Source: Cristatella mucedo (lineage: Eukaryota; Bryozoa; Phylactolaemata; Cristatellidae). From it: DNA of 64,000 nucleotides. Positions 51,817 to 63,265 of this stretch are shown here, piece by piece (the first letter of the stretch is position 1; each line of letters begins with the position of its first letter). The stretch is taken from contig WPIO01000028.1 in assembly GCA_009760855.2 (NCBI GenBank), forward strand, positions 4,457,501-4,521,500, in the 5' to 3' direction. Position numbers and translations under genes: made by a program. The notes under the pieces are model-generated. The model had not been told where the DNA came from. It did not search any database and was given only the letters and a program-made list of their open reading frames with translations.

Positions 51817-54800
51817 CTGAAAGCAAATACAAAGTTCATAGGATGAATATACAAGTGTTTTCTTTGATGCCTATTTCCAATTCATAATTGCTACTCTTAG
51901 CCACATTTAAAGCTAACAGCTGACTCAATCTGAAGTCATCCAATTATAACAATAAAAACTATGATAATTAACTAAACAGGAGTGGGATTTACACAGTCAA
52001 CTTACTACTATCACATCCACAACTATCTTTCTGTGCGCAAGCAGACTATTAAACGTTCAATATTTTCTTTAACCACTCAACTGGATGCATTTAAATAAAG
52101 TCCATTGCAAATGCATCATTCTTAGAGCTGAATCGTATTGAAAAAAACTAGAAGAGCTTATAAGCATCCAGCATTAAAGCTACAATTCTCAGCAGTATAC
52201 TTGGGTATTGTTCACTTCACAGATAATAAGGTCACCGCCAATCGATTACATTAGATCATGTCAAGCTGGATTTACATTATGTCAAGCTGAATGGCCAAGC
52301 ATACTAGCTCAAGTTTGCTATCAGTAGCAACAAGTATATTTGAAAGGATAGCCAGTAGAGAGATTGGAACGGTAAACTTGTGGAGCTATCGTGACCTGAG
52401 GAATACAGCTTGAGCCTGCACACAGCCAGGCAGAAGCTTGTATGTATGTAGAATGTAGAAATCATAATAAAACAGCTGATCACACAAAGGTTAATACCAC
52501 AACATGCATTAACACCTTTCTCTGCCTACATCTTTTATGGCCTGCACAAACCTCAAGCCATGCAACAGTGGCTATGCACTGTTTGATCACACGGAAAACA
52601 AAGGGATGACCGCTGTGCATAGAAAACAATCGTGATCGTTGTACATAACCCTCCAGCTATGCCTATCTGATGTGAACGATAAAACTGCATAGTAAAAATA
52701 TTACATCACTTTTCACCGACTTGCACATGCTACAAATGAATGAGGATATTAACTTCAAAATACTGTCATTCATTTTCAAGGTTCTTTCATCCTCTTGCTC
52801 TGATGTGCCTACGTGAAATACTCATTCCTCAGGCTTCCCCTCGTACCAGCAAACCTATATGGCCGTTTAGCCATGCCTTTACCTACCTCAAATCCGTTAA
52901 AGATAGTGCTTACAGGTGCCAAGCTCCCAAAACCTCAAACTCGCCAACGACTGACAGCACAACATCTTTGAGGTGGGACATTTCAAATGAGTTAAAAACC
53001 AACACGTGCCTCAAAGTAATTGTTCCATTTGTGAGAACTGTCCTTTATGTGCTTATGCATACATAAATTATGCATGTTATTACTAACCAACCGATATGCT
53101 TAATAATAATAATACATTTGCATAGCACCCTCAAGATAACTTAATCTCTTTACATTTGCTATAAAGGAAGCACAATCAAATGGTTAGCGGTAACATGCAC
53201 AATGTCAAAGAACATAACATGGTTAGGGTGACATGCATAGTATCAACATGTAAATGTGGTTAGTGGCAGCATGCACAGTGTCAGCACACATAAACACATA
53301 AAAGATAAATCACAAGCACCCACCAAATGCTGTCAAAACAGGTGTGTTTTTACTTTCCAACATATGGAAAGTAGGATTAATTTCTTTTGGGATATTATAT
53401 AGATGTTTATATTATTATAATTAAGAAGCTGTTGACATCATCAGTAGTGCACAATTGAAAGTCTGACGCAAAAGACGGTGGCAGCCACTGCATGACCAAC
53501 ACGATGATTGCATTCGATCACGAGACTGGGTCCTACATGACAGGTACCGTTATTATGAGACTACTCAGCAACATATTCAAAGAATCGATTGACTTAATGT
53601 CCTTAACTACACTCACCCACAGATGGAGAGTGCCCATAGAAAGAGGGCAAAACAACAAATATAAAGTCGAAACAGGATCATTACTGAGGACGGATGGCTC
53701 ATAGAAGCAGAAGGCACACAATTTGACCCAAGACCGAGATAGAAAGAAACCGTTGAATAAACTACTAACCGCTCATAAAGAGGAACCTTACTGGTGGAGC
53801 ATAACTCATTTTGCTAACGGTTAGGGAAATTAACCTAATGGTTAATTCCATTTAACCAAAAGATAGCCTTTCACAAAACACCAGACGAACTGATGTACAC
53901 TGACAGCTTAGCTTCAACCAGACGTTTCGAAGGTGCACGGATGCAATATGGCAGCCTACTCCTAAAAAGTGGAATATGCTTTGGTTTCGGCCTGTATTTA
54001 CCAAAACGTGTTGCCTTTTGCAGATTGTAATAAGGGTAATCACTGACTAGTACCAAACTTTAACCGTCAATACATAAAAAAATGAGTGCAGAAGATGTCC
54101 ACATTGTTGCATTATTAGAACGGATTGAACGAGTTTTATTCAGTTACATGCAAGCTAAAACACGTCGGTTCAGGTGCAACCTGACTTCCACTTTTCAAGC
54201 AATACGTCGGATGCTGGGCCATCTCACGTTGTAGGACCATGCATGTACGCATGGTTTAACTGCAAGTAGCCAGCCACGTTAAAGTTAAAACCACAAATTG
54301 AAATATCGGTAATGTTTCAGCACAAATGTTGGACATATTTGTTAACAGGAATGTGAATACTGCCTCAGAGAAGCCAAGCTCCAGCCAACCAGATATGCCA
54401 CAATAGCAAGAAAAAAAAGCTCAACCAAACTGCATGCCATGCTGAACTGTGATAAAAGTAGGCTCGTTAGAGGAAGCCCGCGATCTTCAACATATAACAG
54501 GTCATGCCTGAGTCATGCAAAAAACAGCATGCAGCGAGATCAACCAAGTCAAGAAACATCAAGTTGGAACCTACTGCAGATCTGCTAGCGTAAGAAAGAT
54601 AAGATGCGAATCTGAAAAAAACATGGCGACATTTATGTTAAACTAATCAGGTAAGCATATAGTTTTTGGGAACCAGATACATAGTTTGGCATGCTCTAAA
54701 AACACAGCTATACAGCACTGCAAACTGCTGCATGCACTTCTGTCAATCAATGAGTAGTCAAGGGAGGCAGCAGACTAGCTGCAATCTACGCTATTCGATT

Positions 54801-57800
54801 GCAGTGTATGACCTATATACGAGAAACACGTGTACCCATACGTTGATGACCACATTCAAGCAACATGTTACATTAACTATAAGCTGTTGATGCACCACCT
54901 TGGTATGTATGGCAGCTCCGTAGTGGTCTCTCGTCCAATCACTACCAGCTCCTGCCCATAAGGTATATCACATACTATGATGAAATGGCAATGCTATTCA
55001 CTGTGATGACTTAAAAGTGAGGCAGCAGAGAAAGGTCTGAAATGCCAAACTGCACGAGAAACTCACTTACGATCGTGAAAGACCAACGACACACACAATG
55101 CTGATGGAGGCAGAAAATTACTAGTGCAAGTGAAATACCGAAGTTAGATGTTTGTCAATAACCCAAGCCCATATGTTTTGGACACACAACGGCTAGATAG
55201 AGTCCAAAGTATCGTTGACAGCAATCCAGTCACCAGCATCCTTTTCTCAAGAGGCCAGCGACAGACTGTCTGCGCAAGGCAGCACAACAGGTGGCGGTTA
55301 TGGTGGCCAGGTAGTAATAGGGTTGTGGCAGCCTGAAATAGTATTCATGCAAGGCCAGTCATGCAGCTGACAGATTTCATATCAGCAAGGTCAGAAACTG
55401 GAATGATGTGCAGCATTCTACGATGCTTTCAATTACCCAAGGGACAGAATATTGTCGCCCATATGAAACTCCTGGGATTTGGATAGCAGCATGGTTTTTA
55501 GGTCAGCTCAGCAGAAGTTCAACGAGACGACCAAATGAAAAAAGACTATCAAAGAACTAAAAAGTATAGGAACAATAAAATGAAAAGGCGATGGGTTTGA
55601 GAGGAAGTTTCCAAACAGATAGTGTGTTAGCAAAGAAAAGTACAAGTATCTAAAAACGTATTGATGTGACTTTTAACGAACTGCAATGAACATGGCCTAA
55701 GATAGATAAACAGGCTACCTCAATGGAGGCAAGTGAATTGACTCCTGCACAAGTCATAACTATTGGTCTTCCAGCTCAAAAGAAATTATGCAATAACTCA
55801 TGTAACACAGCAACATTGCTACTGAAACTGTACAATCAAAACAAGTACACAACATGCGACAATCATGGAAAAGTAGCTATCTGATTACATTGTAACGTGC
55901 AATGCACAATCAGGAATCCATCACAGATACTTTCATATTGGTGCCCCATGCAAGCAGCAACCGGAACACCTTTCAAACAGTTTAATTTGGTCAAGCACGA
56001 ACACTGCAAACCAACAAACTGCGACCAAACTGAAGCAAACTTGGGCTACCTTCAGAGCTCCTGCTGTCCCCTTGGCTAATAAGTCTGCCACTGCCTACTG
56101 CAATTGAGCAACCATCAGGCACCACTGTAGTCACAGTTAACTCGGTGAGCCAATATGCAAACACGCGGAAACTCGTGAAAGCAATACAAGTAACAGCAAG
56201 CAGCCTTACTGCGTCTCTGCCGCCCTTGGCCGCCACTGCGAGTTATGTTTTCAGAGCCGGAATCCATGACAGCTGCAGTTTCATCGAGCACTTTGCTGTG
56301 GGGAAACCTAAGCAAAAAAAGTGTTCATGAAGCATACTAGAACACATGGCAAGACAAATGAAAAGTGTAAGCAATGCCTGGCAATGGCAAAAGGAAATGA
56401 AAACCAAGTCGCAGCGTGACAGCCCGGGCACTTAAAGAAATAGTGTACTACTACATAAAGAACTAGAGTTGGATAACCAATGGATACAAGAAAGATGGTA
56501 ACAACGGAGTTCTTTTCAATGACCACATCACATAATTCGAGCAGGGAATGATTACGAACTGGTCACACAACATAGGCATTAGAGAGCTGCTTTCACAAGT
56601 CACGGCAGTGGATGCAGTTGCTGGGTGAACAAACAAATCTCAGACGTTCAGCAGCTGTCTCTTTTGCTGAAAGAGCTGCTATGACAACCGCTTGATCGAC
56701 TGATACAGAGCAAAATTCTTTCACTAATCCACAAGGCCCGCCATGGCTAGGCTCTTGAATACTTAGCTGAACAGTGCCTCAGTGTCAGCCTCCTACCTTA
56801 GGTCCTCCCTAGACAATAAATTAGCTGCTCCATTCGCATGATTTAAGACCGAGGGCAGCAAAAGCTATCTGTTTCTAGACTGTAGAGCTCACTTCAACAA
56901 TTCTTATGCAATGACATCCATCTACTCCCTGCTGCCGACTGTGGCACATCCTTTCCAGCCGTCCTACGCTGCTACTTCCATGCTACTCACTTTCTCAATC
57001 ACTGCACTCCCGACTCAGCTATGCTTCTGACTTTCTCATTGTCTCGTGCTATGAAGTCTGTTGGCTAACCTTTGCTTACCAAAAGCTGCGCAGGTTTTGA
57101 GTGCGTTATACTCTAGCTCGACATTCAACCAGTCTTTGTGGAGTTACAGATACAATTTGAATTAGTAATAATAACAATACATTTGTATGGCACATCAAGA
57201 GAACTTAATCTATTTCTAGGCACTTTACATATGCTGTAAAGGAAGCATGATCAAATGGTTAGTGGTAACATGCACAATGTCAACAAGCATAACATAATGC
57301 ACACGGCCAACATATAATATGATTACTGGCAGCATGCACAGTACGAATAAGCATACAAAGGACAAATCACAAGGATCCACTGAATGCTGAGAGATGAACA
57401 GGTGCCTTTTTTAGCTTCTTTTTAAATGTCAAGTCAGGGGATGTCGTGACTATAGCCGGTAGTTAGTTCTAGGCTTCAAGAGCATACGAACTAAAGGCAC
57501 TGTCTATAAAGGATTTGAGGTTTGTACGAGGTATTGGTAAACAGTTAGTTTCCGAAATGCAGGTGGTACGATGCATGGCCTGGTGGGGGAGTAGATCTGA
57601 TAGGTAGGCTGAAGCCAAAGAATGGAGACCTAAAAGTGAGCGACAGAACCTTGAAGTCGATATGCTCTTTGACTGAGAGTCAGTGCAGGTCGGCAAGAAC
57701 TTTTATGATAAGGCAACGTGGACGCTCACGACAGACAAGCCTAGCTGTAGCCGAGTTTTGCACCAACTGTGAGTGCCTGATTGCACATGCCAGTTGACCA

Positions 57801-60800
57801 GCAAGCAGTGAGATGCATAAGTCTGGGATGTCACAAATGCAAGGACTTCAATGGATGCATTATTCCTGTCTAAGCAGGCCCGAATTTTAGCAATGTTATG
57901 TAGCTGAAAGTAGGCTGACTTGACTGTGGAGCTGATGTGATCGGCTAGTGAAAGGTCACTTAAGAACAGGATACCAAGATTAAGCACAGATTCAACAGGA
58001 GATATGTTGGCAGAGCCAATTTTGAGCGTTAAGTTTTCCAATTTCGGAGTCACACTTGGTTTTCCCATAATTAAAGTCCGTCAGCGGGTCCGTCCACGAG
58101 TCTGTAAACACATGTCACAGAGGGTATGCTCACGTTGTGCTATTTTAAAAATTTATACTACTAATAAGCTGGTACAGCTATGGTGAGTGTCGGGTCAAAA
58201 ATACCAGGAGAGATAGTTTATACTAGTTTGCATACATAGCTTGCTGCACCGAGCACACTTATGGTTCAAATTGAACACTGAATTGGGCATGTAATTGTGA
58301 AATAGTGATTCATAGCAGGCTTTAGTCACATGCTATTTAATGAAGAATGTACATGCTGTGGAGATTATCTCTCAGTAGAATGGATAAAAATGAAGAGCCT
58401 GACCGGGACTTCGGTCTTGGCCACGGTCTGCAGTCTTGGCGACGGTCGGCAATTCATTCATAGTTTCCTCTTTCTTATAATGCAAAAAGAGAAAAAGTGG
58501 GGAAGGGCTTGAGTCGCACGAAGTGCTTTCGAGATGGGGACCGGACGCAAGCAAGGTGGCTAGAAGTTGGTTCAGTATGGACATTAGCTCACCTCGCTAG
58601 CTGCACGCAAGCATAAGCTCTCAACGTTCAAAAGTCGGATGATGAGCGGTGCAGGGAGCATCCTGCACGTACGAGTAGCTAGCTCCCAGCGGTGCAAGGC
58701 TCGTGCCACTCGCCGTGCATGGGCCGGCTGAGTGCTACACCTGCGGCAACGTGGCTGCATAGCCAGCCAGGCACAGACCGTGCTTTATGCACTCCGTCGA
58801 CTCCTGCGCTTCGTAAACCTGCCCTAGGCTATTAAGGCTGATCGAAGAGACAACTGAACAAAAACCACAGGTGTATCGGATCCCCACCACGTATCGGATC
58901 ATTGCGGCGCACAAAACAACGACGACGGTCGCGCCGTGCACGCCGATCGCTGTACGTACCGCTGCTGCTCCTCTGCCTGTGCTGCCCTGTCACCACCGTG
59001 GTCGGGAGAGCGGCTGCCGCCGGCGCGTCCACCGCCCAGCGCTCTACCACTGCCCACGCGACGGGTGGTGGCATCGCGAGGCGGCGCAGTAGCAGTCCTC
59101 CCCTCGTGCACGGCTGCAGCGCTGTCCCTGCTGCTAGGCGGGCAGCCCTTGTCGCTGTCCCATTGGCGTCGCCAGCTGCCGTCGCCGGCTCGCCTCGACC
59201 GATCCATGCGCTCCTGATCGATGCGCTCTCGATCCTGGCGCCAGGCAGCGTACTGCTGGCGCTCGTGTCCGGTCATGCGCAGCTCTAAGTCCTGCTGAGC
59301 GGACAGCCTGCCTCGATAGGCTTCCTGGGATCGAACGACGCGAGGCTCGGTTACAGCGGCGCCACAGCACAACTCGGTTACGCTATGATGAATGACACAA
59401 CTGACAATTGCAAAGCATTATCTAAAAGAACAGCCGAGAACAATGCATTGGTGAACTTTACATATACTCACAAGGTGGGCATGGGAAGATAGCAATCTCT
59501 ACTTCGAGATAAAAGATAAAAACGCTTAACGAACCGGCCCCCCAAGGGAGTTGGAAGGGGGCTGTTATGCAAAAAAGGGTCAATCCTCATGTTCCACATG
59601 ATCCATGCTATAAAGAGCTTTCTGTGACCACGGCAATATTCTTGGCACCCGATCTTCCTTGCGATACGTTCTTTAAATATTGCACTATCGACAAGAAAGA
59701 TAAACAACAACCAAGCATTGCATGCATGTACTGCAATCTGTAACTCCACAAAGGCTAAAAGGCGTCAGGCTGGATCCATAGCACAATCAAACCTAAGCAG
59801 CACTCGGTGCACATACGATAGGCATGAGGCTCCATCTCACACAACGAAGGGAAAATGAAAAGCATAGCCGAGTCAGTGGGGAAGTTACGGACGTGAAAGG
59901 AATGGTAGTATCAGCGTATGGTGGCTGGAAGAGATGCATTACCTGTTTCACATGTGCAACTTCTTTAACTTTGCTCTTCACTTGCTCAAGGTCTGCGGCA
60001 GCACCACCAAAATTACGCTGGTGACGTATTGGTGTAGTTACTGGACTATCATCACTCGTCTGTTGCTGGCGAAACTGCCGATCTTCTTCATTTGTTTTCG
60101 AGTAGTCAGTCTGCACATCACGATGGCGGTCAGCAAGAAATCTGCCACTCTACAATGACAATATGACAGTAGGCTAAAGTAACTAGACATTTTGAGATTA
60201 ACCTTTCAATTTCTCTTCTTATCACATTCATAGCTAGCTAATTCTCTGTCTGTGTCTGTCTGTCTGTGTCTCTCTCTGTCTGTCTCTGTCTCTCTCTGTC
60301 TGTGTCTCTCTCTGTCTCTCTCTCTGGTACATACTGACAAGCCAGGATTGCTTCGTATGGACTCTTCATAAGCTGCAGCATTTCTCTTACGCGTCTCTTC
60401 ATAACTCTGCAAAGGACAACCAGTCCACTCATCACAATACGGCAGTATGGCCAGACACACGGAAACCGAAATGGCTAAACAAGTTTCTATCCATACGATT
60501 TAAGACAGTGAAAAAATGGACAAAGCAGTAAATTACATGTAGGCAGATCCCTAACCGGTATCCAAGCCCGGAGCCACCGAGTGAGAGCTCCTACATTTTG
60601 CCAGTACTAACAATGCTGTAATACTAATTACGAAATGTCTTTTACTTCTTGCTAAATAATATTCAATATATGGACAGCAAATATACATGATGATTCATGC
60701 TCACACTCCTTGCTAGGTGTGCAATCGAAAGAAGAAGTGCTGATATGATCAGCAGAGCTATAATAAATTAATCAAATGCATAAGGCAATTGATTAAGTCG

Positions 60801-62339
60801 TGAGCTTGTACAATCAACAACTGCTTGCCTATAGCAGTAAGCACGAGTAATAATAATAAAAAAATACATTTGCATACTATCCTAGGTGAAGTAAATCTCT
60901 TTCTAGGCACTGCACATATGCAGGGCACGAAAGGGATGTCAATAGTTGAGAGCAAGAGACCAACAGCGATTGCAACGGAGAGCTACTTCTCAAGGACATG
61001 GTGAACATACAACACGATTGGAGCCAAAAGATTGTGTCAAAACAATACTAATAAAAAATTTGTAAAGCACCCTTTGTGAACTATACCTCTATCTAAACAT
61101 TTCACATATAGAGGAACAGAACCACATCAATTGATTCGTCATAATATGTCCAGTGTCAGTACGCACAAACACGCAAAGAATTATTCACACACACTGAACA
61201 AATGCTGTAAGGACGATGAAGGTTTCTAGCTTCCTTTTTAAACGTCTTCAAGTCTTAGGGTCAGCCGGGAGTTTAAGGCTTGGAAGAATTTGGTCTCCGA
61301 AGAATCTGAGGTTAGTTAAAGGGACAAGTAAATGAATTGAGTCAGAAGAGTTGGTGGTAGGGTGAAAAGCCAGATAAGGAAGTATTTCGGATAGGTAGGC
61401 TGGAGCAATGCAGCCTAGTGCACATGTTACGTAACTAGCATTCAAGTCAGGCAAAGCTTATAATACAACAGATTAAAAGCAGCTGTGTTCACCGGTTGAG
61501 AACTAGTATTTGAAGCCCACATGAGAGAAAATGGATAAACAGGACTGCTGATTAAAACTATTCACAATACCTGCTGATGATGTGGTGACCGTTGTTCTTG
61601 ATGGCCACCCAATGCAGATGGCTGCTGTCTGGATGGTTGCTGCCCCGACTGTTGGTGGCCGACTTCTCCCTCTGATCGCCCTCTGCTCTCAAACGCTTGA
61701 TCGGTTTCACTCCTTTTAGGCTGGTCTTGCTGGTGCTGTGTGGTTTTGGAGCCGGGCCTGGGGCTCGGCTCATCCCTCAGCGGTGACTGACGAGGTGGCC
61801 GCGAGGGGGGCTGCTGCTGCTGATTCTGCTGCCGAGCAGTCTGCATTCCTCCCGGAGCAGCCGATCGCTCGGCCTGCAGCTGCCCCTGCTTGGCCTGATC
61901 TGGTGTTGGCACGATTCCCCGTCCTCGCCCTCGGCCCGAGCCATGACCAGCCGGCGTGTCTGCGTTACGGCCGGCAGCTGTAGCCACAATTCCGGTGGTG
62001 GACCCCGACATACTATCTGCTTTAGCAGCTGTCTTGATACTTGTGTTCTGAGCATCCGGTTTGTCGAAGGCTGGGTCAGGCGCGGTGGTAGGTGAAACAA
62101 CGCCGTTACTGGTGAACGAAGCCGAGTCTGCTGAGACATTGCTGTCCTCGTCTGCATGCACAAACCGGTCACCGGGAGGAAATGGTCGCCGGCCACCTCT
62201 GACGTGGGTGCTGCTACCACGACGGCCTCTTCCGTCAGATGGTCTCTCGTTTGCCTGAGGCTGCCAGGAGCTAGCGCCGAGTGGTCCACCACCTCCACGG
62301 GTCCACTGGCCAAAAGTGGAGTCTTTGCCACCTCGTTGC
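51305..62339 (-). CDS. CCDC9: CCDC9-type coiled-coil domain protein, 5'-truncated gene model
   Basis: Six exons on the minus strand: 62339-61571, 60406-60335, 60149-59943, about 59324-58960, 56295-56210 and 51816-51305. All donors are GT and acceptors AG, and phases fit at every junction, giving about 669 residues and a stop. Order of features: a Gly/Arg-rich stretch, a Ser/Thr-rich stretch, GSGRGRGRG, a Gln/Pro-rich stretch, a charged helix SYEETRKRNAAAYEESIRSN, RHQRNFGGAAADLEQVK, LRMTGHERQQYAAWRQDRER, IDQERMDRSRRAG, WRRQWDSDKG, then an acidic tail with GWEDVDDNDGE and VVDWAAEVEKE. Human CCDC9 has the same blocks in the same order (LSMTGRERSEYLRWKQEREK, IDQERL, WRREWDAEK, EWEDISEDE, VSDWGEEVE). 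CCDC9 proteins are linked in the literature to the exon junction complex; the biochemical role is otherwise unclear. The N-terminal coiled-coil exon was not found. It could equally be the single ancestor of CCDC9 and CCDC9B. Confidence 0.88.
52690..53075 (+). mobile_element. Old LINE-A fragment in CCDC9 intron
   Basis: Diverged C-terminal region (CACTTTTCACCGACTTGCAC, TTTTCAAGGTTCTTTCATCC, CCCAAAACCTCAAACTCGCC). Confidence 0.7.
53100..53405 (-). mobile_element. LINE-A 3' end in CCDC9 intron, reverse
   Basis: TAATAATAATAATACATTTG, hairpin complement, ACATGGTTAGGGTGACATGC, GTCAGCACACATAAACACAT. Confidence 0.85.
53406..56209. other. CCDC9 intron, no feature seen
   Basis: AT-rich intronic sequence without recognised exon or repeat. 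Confidence 0.4.
56210..56295 (-). CDS. CCDC9: CCDC9 short internal exon
   Basis: Acceptor TTTCCCCACAG, donor A|GTAAGG, 86 bases. It carries one base to finish the upstream codon, 28 codons and one base left over, fitting both neighbours. Encodes KVLDETAAVMDSGSENITRS followed by GGQGRQRR. It has no specific match that I recognise; it is called by splice sites and phase. Confidence 0.72.
56685..57155 (+). mobile_element. LINE-B fragment in CCDC9 intron
   Basis: CACAAGGCCCGCCATGGCTA, GACAATAAATTAGCTGCTCC, GACTGTGGCACATCCTTTCC, ending TTTGTGGAGTTACAGATAC. Confidence 0.85.
57165..58085 (-). mobile_element. LINE-A copy in CCDC9 intron, reverse
   Basis: Tail AGTAATAATAACAATACATT, hairpin complement, 3' UTR and RT C-terminus in reverse; frames encode SVVSVHVALS, IKVENLTLK-like and SVLNLGILFLSDLSLADHIS. 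About 900 bases, moderately mutated. Confidence 0.9.
58086..58940. other. CCDC9 intron, no feature seen
   Basis: Nothing recognised; GC content rises toward the exon at 58960. Confidence 0.4.
58960..59324 (-). CDS. CCDC9: CCDC9 exon with MTGHER...IDQER core
   Basis: The donor CG|GTACGT leaves two bases that join C of the next exon to make an Arg codon. The acceptor is less certain: TTCGATCCCAG before 59324 is in phase 0 and gives the best alignment, while other in-frame AGs exist near 59345 and 59372. Encodes LELRMTGHERQQYAAWRQDR, ERIDQERMDRSRRAGDGS and WRRQWDSDKG, the most conserved part of the CCDC9 family, then a Gly/Arg/Ser-rich stretch ending near QAEEQQ. Confidence 0.85.
59943..60149 (-). 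CDS. CCDC9: CCDC9 exon with RNFGG block
   Basis: Acceptor TTGTCATTGTAG, donor CAG|GTAATG, 69 codons, phase 0 both sides. Encodes SGRFLADRHRDVQTDYSK, an Asp/Glu/Gln-rich linker, and RHQRNFGGAAADLEQVKSKV. Human CCDC9 has NPVRNFLDDPRRR followed by RRHGRNWGGPDFERVR at the same place. Confidence 0.85.
60240..60327. repeat. (TCTG/TC)n microsatellite
   Basis: Begins next to the donor of the CCDC9 exon 60406-60335; the Arg/Glu/Asp-repeat frame on the minus strand is an artefact of it. Confidence 0.93.
60335..60406 (-). CDS. CCDC9: CCDC9 exon: charged helix
   Basis: Acceptor TTGTCCTTTGCAG, donor TCA|GTATGT, 24 codons, phase 0 on both sides. Encodes SYEETRKRNAAAYEESIRSN plus PGLS, aligned with the human helix EWEERRRQNIEKMNEEMEK. 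A (TC/TG)-rich microsatellite starts within ten bases of the donor. Confidence 0.85.
60845..61445 (-). mobile_element. Two LINE-A remnants in CCDC9 intron
   Basis: 60845-60930: a tail (AATAATAATAAAAAAATACA, TCTCTTTCTAGGCACTGCAC). 61035-61445: an older 3' end (TAAAGCACCCTTTGTGAAC, TTGGTCTCCGAAGAATCTGA, GATAGGTAGGCTGGAGC). Confidence 0.75.
61571..62339 (-). CDS. CCDC9: CCDC9 exon: RG-rich and Gln/Pro-rich region
   Basis: Acceptor AACAGTCCAG upstream of 62339, donor CAG|GTATTG after 61571. It begins with the last base of a split codon and ends on a codon boundary. 256 codons without a stop. Composition: RGGKDSTFGQWTRGGGG, GRGRRGSSTHVRGGRR, then Ser/Thr/Asp-rich sequence, GHGSGRGRGRG, and a long Q/P/R-rich stretch. 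The RG boxes match the position of the RGRRGRGRG run of human CCDC9. Confidence 0.82.
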
Positions 62340-62446
62340 CTGGACTGTTGCTATATGTGAGACAAAGCATACAATAGTGCACATACACTTAATATGTTAA
62401 TCAGATCGGATACACGTTCAAAATGGACAAACAACTAAAAGGTGTA

Positions 62447-62475
62447 AAGAGAGAGAGAGAGAGAGAGAGAGAGGT
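62447..62475. repeat. (AG)n microsatellite
   Basis: About 14 AG units preceded by GGTGTAAAG, which resembles the start of the LINE-A tail hairpin. Confidence 0.9.
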
Positions 62476-62534
62476 CATTGAAGATAAAAAACAGCTCCTG
62501 TCCGAACCGGAATATACCCCCCTTTCGTGGTAGA

Positions 62535-63265
62535 GTAAGTGACATCACTCAATCTATCCAAGATTAGAAGCTGTCTCCCACAGTGGCTTGTAAAAAATTT
62601 AACTAGCTCTTTAGTTCTGTCTCGGCTTGATTATTGTAATTCCCTTTTGGCTGGGCTGCCAAAGAAAGCTATTATGCCACTACAGCGGACTATGAATATG
62701 GCTGCAAGGTGGTCTTCAAGTCCAAGCGGTTTGAGCACGTGTCGCCTCTGCTAAAAGAGCTAGGATGGTTGCCGGTTGAGCAAAGGATACAGAGCAAAGT
62801 TCTTATGCTGACCCACAAGGCCCGCCACGGCTTGGCTCCTTCGTACCTAGCGGAACTGCTGCATCAGTTTCAGCCTGTTCGCGCCCTCAGGTCCTGTGTG
62901 GACAATAAATTAGCTGTCCCATTCCTCCGCTTAAAGACAGTTGGCGACAGAAGCTTTAGCTCTGCAGGTCCTAGACTGTGGAACTCGTTTCCACAATTCT
63001 TACGCAACGACAACTACTCTCCAACTGCCGACTATGGCACATCTTTTTTCAGATGTCCTGAACTGCTGCTTCTATGCTACTCACTACCTCAACTGCTCTC
63101 CTGGCTCTGCTATGCTTCCCACTTTCTCTTTGTTGCGTGAGACGAAGTCTGTTGGCTACCGAATGCGTACCGAAAGCCGCTTAGGCTGTGAGAGCGCTAT
63201 ACAAAACTCTCCTGCGTAACACCCACATGGTCTATATGACTTTGTGGAGTTACTGACGGAGATAC
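62535..63265 (+). mobile_element. LINE-B, best-preserved copy
   Basis: 5'-truncated reverse transcriptase C-terminus: SSLVLSRLDYCNSLLAGLPK, a frameshift near 62705, then FEHVSPLLKELGWLPVEQRI, LTHKARHGLAPSYLAELL, NKLAVPFLRLKTVGDRSF. The 3' UTR holds GAAAGCCGCTTAGGCTGTGA and ends GACTTTGTGGAGTTACTGAC. The copy is related to but distinct from LINE-A. Confidence 0.9.

Noticed and set aside
59735-59815. Short reverse LINE-B terminus
   Set aside because: Only GTAACTCCACAAA and CCTAAGCAGC match; too short to be sure.
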